Shown piece by piece: positions 13,311-24,838 of a stretch of 64,000 nt of DNA. Source of the stretch: Numida meleagris (lineage: Eukaryota > Chordata > Aves > Galliformes > Numididae). Under the pieces are notes generated by a model. The model searched no databases and had not been told where the DNA came from. It saw only the letters and a program-made list of their open reading frames with translations. The stretch spans positions 17,501,467-17,565,466 of the forward strand of contig NC_034409.1 of the NCBI RefSeq assembly GCF_002078875.1. Reading direction: 5' to 3'. Every line of letters starts with the position of its first letter. Positions within the stretch are counted from its first letter, which is position 1. The translations under genes were made by a program, and so were the position numbers.

Positions 13311-13894
13311 GGTCGCTCTGAAAATAATGCCTCTTATTTATTTCCATGGAAACAAACTATAGTCGATGCAAAGAGCACAGTAACGTTATTTGATAGAGCA
13401 AATTCTCAGCTCCAAAACCCTCTTTTTCAACATAGTCACCACAATTAGCTATACATTTTCACCAGTGATGAACAAAAGCCTGCATGCCATGCTTGTAAAA
13501 ATCTGCACCAGATGTGCATGGCCATCTGGAACCTGGTGGAACATGGCTTGACTTTCACATCACTAGTGCCACTGCTGAAATGCACCACCACCTTTTCACT
13601 GCATTCACATCCATTCTTTGGTCCTCATAAACATTAGGCAAACATCAATGAATTTCAATGGCTAGAATTTTTTCCACATGGAGGAATTTAGTGACACACC
13701 TTTGCTTCATATGTACTTCCATGTCAAATGCTGTTTTATCATTCCCCCTCTGCTGCGATCTGTTGCATGGCAACAAAATGTAATGGAATATTAGTGGAAA
13801 GGTTTAGTCTCTACTTCCGTACCATCATCATCCACTGCTGATGTGGTGGGCCAACATAATAAAATATGAGGCATTACTTTTGGAGCAACCCTTG
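13311..13894 (-). mobile_element. Mariner-type DNA transposon (Galluhop-like), internally deleted, copy 1
   Basis: The terminal inverted repeats are GCTCTGAAAATAATGCCTC at the left and, reversed, TTGCTCCAAAAGTAATGCCTC at the right. The element is flanked by TA on both sides (13309-13310 and 13895-13896), the target duplicated by Tc1/mariner transposases. Read on the minus strand it keeps a decayed N-terminal transposase helix-turn-helix region, with DMEVHMKQRCVTKFLHVEK near 13700-13750. At 584 bp it is about half the length of an autonomous mariner and lacks room for the catalytic DDD domain, so it is non-autonomous. Its sense right end (TTTCCATGGAAATAAATA and nearby) matches the copies at 32.4 kb and 63.9 kb. 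Confidence 0.9.
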
Positions 13895-13896
13895 TA

Positions 13897-16800
13897 TTTA
13901 ACTACTCAGCATGCCTAACATCATTAGTGTAAAATTACTTAAATTTGTTTTTCTATTTTTGGAAACACTCCATTTTCTTACTGGGAAGCTGAAAATTGAA
14001 TTATGGATCAATAAAATGAAAATAATAGATATAACTAATATCAAACACTGCAAATTTTAATATGAAAAATGTCAGAACAGCAATGCTGAAAATCATGTTT
14101 ATTTGGAGAATGGAATGCTGCTGTATATAGCCTCATTTTTTATCTAGAAAAAAATATATATTTATCTGTAAGTTACCCCTCTGGGTTTGTAAAATCTCAG
14201 CTGCGTACAGAGCAAACATTTATCCTATTGAAAGACAGGGTTATGTTTCTATCCTGTTTCATTCTATAAGGCATCTGGTCTTGAATAATTTAATTAGGAT
14301 GACTGTTTCCAGAATGAAATTATTCTATATCACCTCTGTTTCTCAATTTGTCTGAATTTGCTTCAATTATTGTGTCTCTTGCGTGTTTGTAGAAATATTT
14401 ATATTTGATATATACGATAACAAGATGAACATTAGCAGCAGGACAGATGTGTTCAGCTATGTGCTCATTAGCAAATGAACAAATGAAGTGGTCCAGTTGG
14501 AATGAATTTATAGACTGTAGTATTTAGCCATGAAAACCTGTTATTCACACTGTTATCATTTTTGAGAGCATACTTCAGTGCAGTCCTATGCACTGAGTGC
14601 CTAGTAACAATCAGAACACATTAAACATCTTGGATTGCATCTTCTACTTTAATTTAGTCTTGAAGAAACCCAGCTGATGAACTGTGAGAACACAACACAA
14701 TGTGAACCAAATAGAATTTAAGTGGATTCAACTCGATTCTCCTCAAAAGTGTACTTCTAACATGAACTAAGTAAAAATAATAATGTAAATGCACCCAAAC
14801 AGTCCTGATTTTGGAATGTTATGACTTTCCTAAGGAACGGGACACCAATTTAAAATCACTGCCTAAGGTCATAGCACAGAGATTATTTAAAATCTGGTTA
14901 CCTACAGCCTTTAGGTGAAGGATTGTTCATTCTGAGATGAGTCTTCTGGGACATGGCTTGTTAAAAAGATAAAAAATAACACAGATATATTGCAAATACC
15001 AAATTTGTCATGTTTACATCCGAATTTCACATGAAAAGCTATTTTTGCCTAGGAAAAATATGTTCCTAGGAAGATCAGACTTTTTTTAAAGAACTTTCCA
15101 AGTATCACAGACATACTGCACTTTAAATTCTTTAATTTTAGACCTGATGGAGGTAGAAAACCAGCAGCATTATTAGGATTCTCTTGTGGGCAGCACCATG
15201 CTCTGTTCATCAATCTGCTTTGCCCATTTTCTTAGCTCTCACTGGGAAATTAAATAATCCTGACTGACAACTGACACATTAATTGCCTTTGAGGGAGCAC
15301 ACCTTTAAAAAGCAGTAATTTAAAGTCTTCTGCTTTGGTGGAAGAACCAATTTGCAGCATCATCAGTCAGGGTTTTGACATGTAACTTTGCACTTGCCAT
15401 TTTGGTAATAAAGAATCATGCTTGAATCCTGAGAGAATGTTTCCCTAAAGAGAAACTTAGATGTCTTTGTGAAATTAAGATGACTTTGATAGGGACATGT
15501 AATGAATGTTTAAATGAGTTATTAACCTTTCATGACTTCAGCAAGTGTTACTGCAAGACAATTCATCATTATATTGTCATAAACTGCAAAAAGGTGAATA
15601 TCACAGTAAGATTCATTTCTACAAAAGTTTGTTTCTTGCTAATTTTGTGCATAACAAAACCATGCATATATATCTAGTAAGCGTCATGAAAACAGAATAT
15701 GTTGATAATAATACATATAAGTAAACAAATGGGATATTAATAAAACTATTTTCCAGGCAAATATTACTTTCAAATATTCATTGCAGTTCAGATTTTCTTA
15801 TGCTTCTTATTTACTAAGGCAAGAATAGTTATGTCTTGTTCTTTTTCATATTGAAGATGATGACAGTCCATATACATATTAAAATAAATTTTATCAGAAT
15901 GTGTCTTTCTTTTTCCCACCTCATGCAGAATATTAGTGAACTGAAAATTTTTTTGAAATTCTAATATGCAAAATGTTCACTCAAATGCATGTTCACATTA
16001 TGAGGGAAAGTACATTTTAAATACTCTATCTTTCCACTGTTGTAGAAGAGTTGGTTGTATTCAGAAGTTACACTGTAGAATGAAAATCTTTTTTTTTTCC
16101 TTAAGTCTGGTTTCCTTCAGAAGGTACTTTTGATGGATTTTCTTCTTACTTTCCTACTTCAAAAATATTTTTATTACCTTGAGGCATGGAAAATGGAGAA
16201 AACTATCATGTAATATCTTTTGAAAAAGTACAGACTTTCATGAAGAAAATATCTGCACTTAGTAAACTTGTTTTCTCTACAGCTTTTCAGTCTATTTACA
16301 ATAAAAGGTAGTAGTAGGCAAATGATTACTCTTCAGTAGCTTGTACATTATGTCATGACTTCGGATACTTGACATATCTGTAATTCTCGATTAAATCAGA
16401 TACCTTCTTTATTTATAAAGGAATGTCACTACAGTAAGATGTTTTTCAGGCACTGAACATATTCAATAATTTTCTTTACATAGATGGAAAAGTGCTTTGA
16501 TTCAATAGTTTATTTTAATGACTAAAAAGAAATAAATAGTACTAAGAATTGTTTATATTTAATTACAACAAATAATAAAATTTTACAAAATTTTTTAGTT
16601 GTTCGCTTTAAAAAAATACTGTAAAAGATGAAAAATTATCACATTACTAAAGGCTGCTGCATTTATAAACACATCACAAGTACATAAGAAAACAAATAAT
16701 GAGAAGCGTAACTGATGTGCAAAACAAAATCTTCTTAAGACAGATTTTAATCAATGATATCAAAGAAAATCTATGACTGTAAATGCACTACGTGAGGGAG

Positions 16801-18199
16801 ACAACACTCTTTTTTTGAGAACTGTAAATTATTATACACAGTTTGAAACTTGAGTCAAAGCTATGAGATAATTATCCACAACAGGAGCTCTATGTCCATT
16901 TGACACAATTCTGTGACAATTACAAAAGGAATGCTGCCCTTTCCTGTAAAGCATTTGCTCTTGTTATTTGTCATTTTTGCCATCATGTCAGCAATTTCAA
17001 ATTTGAAAGTTAAATCATGGAAAATGGTCACAGTGGTAATTCATGCAGTGTTAGAACTACTTTTATGTGATTGTTTTAGTAAATGGCTCGTTGGGAAAAT
17101 ATTTTCTGCTCAGTTGAAAGTTTTGCTGCAGGGACAAAAGCATATGAATCTGAAATACAAATTCAAGTTATTCATGTGTAAAAATTGACCTTTTCCTGAT
17201 ACATTCTTAACAAAAAAATATTCACTAAGTTGACTGCAAACTGAAAGTTAGTGTTCTTCATTTGATCATTGCTGCTGACAATGAAATTAAGTAAACTTCA
17301 TTTCATTTAAGATTTTAAAGTGTATAGTATTTATGCTAACATTTAAAATTCAGATAAGTAAAAATAAATCTCATATTTTATAGTAACTACTTGCTTTATT
17401 TTTTCTGTGAAAATTCCTGATATGTGGTGATCAAATATTTGTTATGTCCTTTTTTTTCTACAGCAACAGGAGTGTAAGAAAAAACAGTATTTCTGCCTGA
17501 CTTAATTTTTTTTTTCAATTTTATCAGTTGTCAATGTGAGAAGCTACACCAGAAATTCCGAAGATGTTAATTCTGAGGTCATTAGAAGAGATATAAACAA
17601 CTAATGGGAATGATGTCATCCCTATTGTTTGCAACCGCATACAAATTAAATAAAAACTATCATCACAGATACACACATTTGCATATTCACAATATTTTGG
17701 TATTAGAGGAAGCTGACTGCACCCAGAACTCAAACAATTTTATTATATCATAATATGCAAAAAAGCCAACCACAATAGTGTCAAAAGTAATCTGTCTTTT
17801 TTTTTTTTTAATCTGTTGTTCAAAACTGTAATTAACTTTCACATGAAATGAAGATTCAGTCTGATAGGAGTTGTTCATACCTGACAATATACAAACTACT
17901 TAAGCTAGTGCATTCTTACAGAAGAAAGAGGGTAGAAAATACAGGTGAACACTTGTTATGGCAATAAACACAGAATCCCTTCCTGCTATATCTGTAACAA
18001 ACAAAGGACAACGCTTGTTTTTTCCCCCTTGAAACCAGGACTTACCTCAGCCATTAACATGACTTCTGAAACTGAGAACCATCTAGTGTCTCTAATGTAG
18101 AGTTTCAAAGAAGTAAGCCTCCAGACAAAACCAAAGCAATTATTTATGAGTTTTCCCTTGCTAATTGGCAAAGTCAATAGTAAAACTGTTTTCTTATCC
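13897..18199. other. Unique AT-rich stretch, no gene seen
   Basis: About 4.3 kb with no repeat element I recognise and no convincing coding frame. Small homopolymer runs occur, for example T-runs near 16090, 17450, 17510 and 17800. Nothing in it suggests an RNA gene. Confidence 0.55.
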
Positions 18200-18448
18200 A
18201 GACTACGGGGAGAAGCAAGCTTAAAGAAGGTAGATTTAGGTTGGATATAAGGAAAAAGTCTTTTACAGTGAGGGTGGTGAGGTACTGGAACAGGTTGCCC
18301 GGAGATGTGGTGGATTCCCCATCTCTGGAGACTTTCAAGGCCCTGGGCAACCTGATCTAACTGTGAAGGTCCCTATTCATTGCAAGGGAATTGGACTAGA
18401 TGGCCTTCAGAGGTCCCTTCCAACTCTAAGGATTCTATAACTCTATGA
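18200..18448 (+). mobile_element. CR1 LINE 3' end with a small internal deletion
   Basis: This is the ORF2 C-terminus plus 3' tail: TTTAGGTTGGATATAAGG, then CAGTGAGGGTGGTGAGG, then GGAACAGGTTGCCC. It ends in GGTCCCTTCCAACTCTAAGG and ATTCTATAACTCTATGAG. Compared with the copy at 36150 it lacks about 15 bases where AAGGCC joins CTGGGCAACCT, which removes the usual AGGCTGGA segment. It is 5'-truncated and non-functional. Confidence 0.92.
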
Positions 18449-21269
18449 GTTGTCAGAATCAAAGCACCCTAACTTCTGGCTCCAGCTGAGTGCCTTGGGA
18501 AATAATTTCACATGTAACAATGCCTGCTGCAGTTCTAGGACGGGAGGGAAGGGTGTGTGCAGGTATTTACATGTATACAAGAGTAGTTCTGGAACCATAA
18601 CTTTCTCACAAGCACATCCTTCATTACACAGGAGGATTTTGCTCCTACAAAATGTTTCTTTTTCTCACTCTGCAGGAGAGATGTACAAGAGGCTTGCATT
18701 TAGCTTCTACAGGGAACAGGAATCTGTTGGTTCTTAGCACTTGAACACTTGCTTTTGCAGATTAAATAATGTATTTTCAAGATAGCTGTTTTTAATGTAC
18801 TCTCAAATAGATAAGTAATAACATTTTGAGGGACCCATTTCCATGGAGAAGTACTGAAAATGCCAGCCTCATTAGCTGTTCTTAGTGGGAGGAATAGGAT
18901 AACAAGAGAGTCTAACTTCTTTGCTTCTTTAGGGGTCTGCTTCACTAGACAGATGAGAGGAAAATCTCTTTATAGCTGACTGCCAATTCTCCTCCTGCTG
19001 GAGGATGGAGGACCGTTTGTGCTGCAGATGAAAGCACATGCTGTTGCACAGATGCATTTAACTCAGAATTTCAATTGTGAAGATGCTGTGAGTTTTCACT
19101 CCATTGCTCTCAAGACTCAGACAAATGAAAGGTAGTGATTCTTGCTGAAGGGAGAAAGTTGGAGTGGTCTCTGGGTGTTTCGATGGTATTGTGTTGGAGT
19201 AATTCTTGGGATAAATACCTTTTTCATAATAATTTCTTGCGCAGGATGGGAATTAAGAATTTAGAGCATCCAATCCTTAGAACTTCTCTAAGATATCTCT
19301 GCTCCAAACAAACTCTTCTCTACTATTCTAAAGCATAATACAACTCAGTATATTTGATTTCAGAAGAAATCTACACTCTTTTTTACCTGTGCCATGAGAT
19401 TTATTTCCATATGCTGGTGTTTATTTCCTTCTCCTACATTACCAATTTTCCTGTTCTTGGAATAAAACTCAAAGAAGAAAGTAGAATCTTACATCATTAG
19501 AATAGGTGTACTTCAGCAAAATTGCACCTGAAAAATTTAGTTGAGTGTCTGTAAGAAACTTTCCTTAAATGGGAGTTTACCCTGTAGCGCAACAGCAAGC
19601 TGTTCAGATTTCTGTTAAGTTAATCAATCTCCACTATAAGAACCTAGTTTTCTAGAATGCTTGAGGCCTTCTTATTTCTGCAGGGTGAATCTCAGATTTG
19701 GTGAAGTTTTTCAGAAGAATTCTGTTGTTTGTTAAGAATGCATCCACAGCAACATCTTCAGAAGTTCTGACATCTTTGTGCTAAGAAAAATCACTTAATT
19801 TGTAGTAAACATATTGAAGTAAAATATTGTGTTTATTATGAATAAAGAATAAAAATAATTATTCTAATTCTTTATTATTACTTTATTCTGTTGCACTCTG
19901 TTTCCAAGGCACCACAAGTCAGTTGAGTTGTGCTCCTGTTCAACTAGGATTTTGCAACTGCCTCATTTTGTTGAAAGAATGATATTTCAAGAGACTTTGA
20001 TAAAGACATTTCTTCATTGCTACAGAATAGTTTCAATACAGCACGTTTATAACTTTTTTCTTAATTACAGGCAAAAAGGGGTAAAATATTTTGCCATAGA
20101 CACTACAAAAACACTAACAGAGACACATTATTGCCACATAAAGCCTTTGAGAAATATTATAGATTAATAGACATTTCAGAAAAAAAATTTTGAAAGTGAA
20201 CATCTTAAATAAAATCAAGTCAAAATAATGAAAACAATTTTACAGTAAAACAAAAATATTAATTTCAGCTTCTTATGGGAATATCTTCAGAAATCTGTAT
20301 CTAACCATAAGTGGATCATTTTCTCTGTCTCAGCTAAGAGTTATACAATAAAAACTGCTAATCATGTGCATGTCCTATAGCTATACAGTTTGGACCTCTT
20401 TTTTTGTTTGTTTATTTCTTTTTGAAGTTAACACTAGAATTTAGGCAATTGAAAGAAACAGTTTTTCACGTCATTGGTGTGTCATATTTGAGGAACACAA
20501 AGGATAAATAAGGCAATATGGATTTCTTTGCTGGAAGTTTTCTGACTTGAAATATCTGCATTTTTTTTTTTACCTTCTTTAGGTTCAAATTTAATATGAG
20601 GAGGGAAAATAATTTACATTTCTTCTTTAACCACTAAGGAAAAGTGGAGTAGTAGTATATTCTCCTTTTTTCCATGGTGTTTTTCTGTAGGACTAGTTTT
20701 TCAGATAATGCCAGAACACACCTACATCCCCTGAAAGTGAACTGAATGATGAATGCCTGATTTGTGAACCTGGTGGGACTTTTCTGACAACTATATAGCC
20801 AGATATTCTATAGTGTCAATATGCAGTTTGTTTTAGAATGTCTGTGAACAGAAAAAAACATAAATTTTTATGGAATTACCAGACAGTAGAAAATTAAATG
20901 CTTAGACATCTTCGAAGGGCAAGACAACTGCAAAAATGGATTTTAACAGATCCCAATTTTGTATTGAAGTCCCTGCAGCGGTATTTGATAAGATGTGTGA
21001 TAGAAGACTCCACGCCACACGCACAGTGGAACAGAGAGGCACAGGGTTACCTGGAGGAATCCCAAAAACCCAGCCTGAGGAAAACTGTCTCCTAACCCAG
21101 GAGAGTTCCAGCTCCATGATACAGTCTACCTTCACCAGCATGAGGCAGGGTAAACTGTTCTCCAGACAACCTTTCATACTGAGAAGAATCACTGCATAGA
21201 AACATGGGATACACTACAGAAGGCAAAGGAAGAACATCTGGGGATTGCACAAGATTTATTATGGTATGT
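18449..21269. other. Unique stretch, no gene seen
   Basis: About 2.8 kb of mostly AT-rich DNA. The part at about 20900-21200 is less AT-rich and is open in several overlapping frames on both strands, but I recognise no protein in it. It lies directly left of an LTR fragment, but it is not demonstrably retroviral. Confidence 0.5.
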
Positions 21270-21480
21270 TGTGGTGGTTTAAACAGCTGAGTATGACCAC
21301 ACTGCTTTCTCACTCCCCCTCCTCAACAGATCAGGGGAGAAAATGTGATGATAAAAGGCTCATGGCTTGCAATAAGGACAGGAAGATCACTCACCAATTA
21401 CCGTGACAAGCAAAATAGGCTCAGCATAAGGGAGATTAATGAAATTTATTGTTTATTGATAACAGACTAAAGCAGAGAGA
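21270..21480 (-). mobile_element. LTR family C (avian ERVL type), 3' fragment
   Basis: The minus strand ends in GTTTAAACCACCACA, the usual end of a widespread avian ERVL-type LTR. Just inside lie, reversed, the GAGGAGGGGGAGTGAGAAAG block and the CGTGACAAGCAAAATAGGCT block. The same segment recurs at 30071-30260 (TATGACCACACTACTTTCTC against TATGACCACACTGCTTTCTC here). Only about 210 bp of an LTR that is normally close to 1 kb can be followed; to the right the match fades near 21480. No target duplication could be established and no primer-binding site or internal retroviral sequence is visible. Confidence 0.75.
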
Positions 21481-22717
21481 TTCAGGCCTGCACCAGCAAC
21501 TGGATGTAAGGATAACAGTCTTGGAGTTTTGAGTGCCCTGGTGGCATCAGCTGTGAGACAGATGGTAGGGACTAGCCTAGTACATAGACTGAGTGTTTGG
21601 ATATTGAGAAAGCCTATATAGGACATAAATAGGTATAATATATAACATAGATATGTTTTTCACTATTAGACCTTCATCCAGGAAGAGGAACAAGACAAAG
21701 CTGTTGGTGCTGTTTGTGTTCACGAGCACTATGTTTTCTGTCTCCGACAATCTGTGTGACCAGTCAGGTGGATATGTATGTGGATTATACTTGTATGTGT
21801 GTCTATTGGGAATACGTGCTCAGCCTTGTTACTCACTGGAGGTGGGTATGGAGTTGTGTCAGCCTTGCCTCTGTTAGGCTAGTTGATTCAGCAATATCTA
21901 ATAGTGATTACATTTTACTGAGGTATAGCTGTAGGATTCCAGCCATAAGGCCTCAAGACTACAAACACTTTCAGAATAACCCCGCTGTAACACTGTAGCT
22001 CAAGATCACCTGTGAGCTCTTCCTCTATAACACAGTTTGCGGGACCTCTGCCCTCCATTCTGCTTGAAGGCTCTTTCTCCTTTCATATCCGCATCTTTAA
22101 CTGGAAGTACTGTCTCCAAAGTAAACAGGAGCAATATATTTTTCTTTCTCATTTTAAACAGTATTTTGAATGCACTTTCATCTGGATGCCTATATTTAAA
22201 ACAAGAAATTGCCAGTTTGTGTTGGCTGAAAGCATTTCCAATGCAAACTACAAAGACTTGAAAGACAGAAGAATGTACAGAGCCTCTTTCATTCTCAGTT
22301 GTTCATGGTAATGTTTACTGTCAGAGATTTCACAAAATATCTAAATGTGCATGAAGCCAGGCTTTTTTATAGGATGCACTTTCCTTAAGTCGAATACAGC
22401 TTCATATCCATTTCTAAATACAAATGATAGAGAACTGAGACTAGGGATAAAACCTGGGGCTATCGCATCAGACTCTTATAAGTTTAAGTTAGTTGTAATA
22501 AGCTAGCTTATAGTCCTATACATCAATCTTGAGAATCAGCATTTTTCTAGAGTTCTTACATAAAAATAACTGAGAATTTTATTTTAGAGTTATTGTAAAA
22601 TGATATTTATTACACATCATCTCAAATGAGATTTCCGTCCCAAACAAAAAATTTTACATTTCTGCTCCTGCTGCGTTATCATTCCTAATTTTCTTATTTC
22701 ATTTGAATGTTTGACTC

Positions 22718-22765
<48 letters not shown>

Positions 22766-23754
22766 GAGAAGATGCATTTGTGAACTGGCAATTCAGTGAA
22801 AATGCAAGGAATCTCATAAAGTTGAAAGGGCTCGTAAACTAAAGCACTTTCGATTCTGTGTACTAGAATCAGAGAACGTTAACTGCCCCAAAGTTGAGAA
22901 CAGGTGAGACTATGATATTCTTGCTAGAAGGACTTCATACAAATCTATACGTAATTTATTTCTAATTAAATTAACTTAGAAATATGAAAAATTCACAGAA
23001 CTGTATCTTGAAAAGTTCTGTGGCTGTCAATTTCACTCTAGCCAATCACTCAATTTACATTATTTTGAACAAACAGCAGAGTCTAAACAATTCTGTCTAT
23101 TTTCTCTCATTTCTGATTTGCTCATATCCCTAGCTTCCATATTCTCTTATAGGTCACTACAGCAAGTAAAATGGGTGCCATAAAACAACACAGTGGAAAA
23201 AGGTAAAAACAGTAGCTTATTTATCAGCTTAATAGGATGAAATTTGACTAAAATTGCTGCTAAACATTGCAATACTAACAAACTATTTTCAACAGGAAAC
23301 AGAATTCATGCTGCTACTACCAGGTGCTTTTTTTCACCCATGATTTCTTTAGCTATTCCTGCTACATGAGATCCCATCCTCTAGGCCATGTAGTGTATTT
23401 CCTTTTTAAAGACTGTCTGGGGTGCTACTACATGGGATTAGGAGAGGCTATGGGCACTAGAATTGCTGAGCTGGAAAAGAGAGTTTCAGGGGAACTGAAC
23501 AGCACCCTCCTAGTACCAGTGATCATCAAGATCATTAAGAAAATACAGACAGGATCTTCAAGGCAGTGGAAGGCATTAAGAGGAAATGCATTGGACATTC
23601 TTTGAAGTGGAAGTGGTTTGTAAGCAGAAACAAGAATGCCTTTCCAGCAGTATATAAGGAAAATCATGGGGACTGTCAAACACTGAAGCAAGTTACCCCA
23701 AGAACAAAGTTTGCTTTTTTATTTTTTCAATCTCCATCCTTAGAAGTTTACTCA
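21481..23754. other. Spacer with a TTA microsatellite, no gene seen
   Basis: About 2.3 kb. The first part, up to about 22000, could hold further decayed LTR sequence continuing from 21480, but I cannot align it to the other copy. The remainder is AT-rich with short frames of no recognisable identity. Confidence 0.5.
22719..22764. repeat. (TTA)n microsatellite, about 15 units
   Basis: An uninterrupted trinucleotide array of about 46 bp. A run of this length and purity is likely to vary in length between individuals. Confidence 0.97.
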
Positions 23755-23864
23755 ACTGGATAAAGCACTGAGCAACATGGTATGATCTTGCTTCGAATGG
23801 AAGATTTAGCTTGCAAACTCCTAAGGTCCTCTCCAGTTTGAGTTATACTATCATTCTGTGATTT
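23755..23864 (+). mobile_element. CR1 LINE, short old 3' tail
   Basis: About 110 bp: CTGGATAAAGCACTGAGCAAC, then GCAAACTCCTAAGGTCCTCT, then GTTTGAGTTATACTATCATTCTGTGA. The order and wording match the CR1 3' end (a GCACTGAGCAAC block, the GAGGTCCCTTCCAG block and a final ATTCTGTGA). It is more diverged than the copy at 36.2 kb, so probably from an older subfamily. Confidence 0.8.
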
Positions 23865-23993
23865 ATGCTGAATGTCTTCCCTAGATATTTTAAAAGGATT
23901 TTTTCTTGCTACAGAAGTTTGAATAAAGATGCTTCAGGTATTCACTGGAGAAGTATGATAAGTATTAGTTGTATTCGGAAAAAAAAACCAAAA

Positions 23994-24011
23994 CATATAT
24001 ATATATATATT
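23994..24011. repeat. (AT)n dinucleotide run
   Basis: About nine AT units following an A-rich segment. It is a simple repeat with no other visible role. Confidence 0.9.
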
Positions 24012-24796
24012 GAATGCTGTGTTTTGTGAAAGTAAGTGTTATAAAGCTGGAGAATTTCTGTGTTAATCTTGGATAAGACAGGAACCCCACATGCATGGAC
24101 AGGCCCCACCACTGTGATTCCAAAAGAGGAAAAGCTGTCAGCAGGCAGATAAGGCAGCTTACATTGTTTTGGAAATCTTGCCTTCCTTCTTGGCTTATTC
24201 AAGACCTTTGACTTGCAAAGATTATGCAAATTTATGGCCAAAAAACTCATGCTACAGGGATTTAGGGATTCATCCATAACAGGACTTTCGGAACATGAAG
24301 CACAGTCAGTAGGCTGGCAGGGAGAGAATTATAGAAAGAGAAGACAAGAATACCTCTCTCCTTTTCTGCTTTCAACGGTACTAGCAGCAGTAACTGCTGG
24401 GTTGAAGGCTGGCAAGAACAGCTGATCACTTTCCATCTCTTGTGTTGTGCTGCCATCTTGACAATTTTTCTGTCTGAGTTGCTGCCAGAGGGAGTTTCTT
24501 AGCTGAGAGGGAACAGAAGAGGCATTTGAGATTCTGATCCCTGATAGGTAAATATATTTCATATTAGATATGAAAAAGCAAAAAAAATTATGGAAACGAG
24601 GACTACATCTCTAGACAACTCTTCCATGAGAAGACTGTCCTGTAGTTGGTAATTTCTTTCCAGAATACTCTTTAATTGTTTAATACTACTTTTTTGAGTT
24701 TCTTTCACATGACTTTTATTTAGGTGAAACTTAGAAGGAGGATAAGGGAATTTGATTCCAAGTGGAGATAAGAATTTTGCATTTTCTTCTGAATCT

Positions 24797-24838
24797 CTTT
24801 TTTAGGAATGGATAAAGTGTTCCTTTTTTAGGAATGGA
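24797..24838. repeat. Perfect 16-bp direct repeat, 26-bp period
   Basis: CTTTTTTAGGAATGGA occurs at 24797-24812 and again at 24823-24838, separated by TAAAGTGTTC. It is probably a small local duplication. Confidence 0.85.

Noticed and set aside
22012..22311. 99-codon open frame, overlapped by a second frame
   Set aside because: Overlapping frames, no motif and no splice or promoter context that supports a gene.
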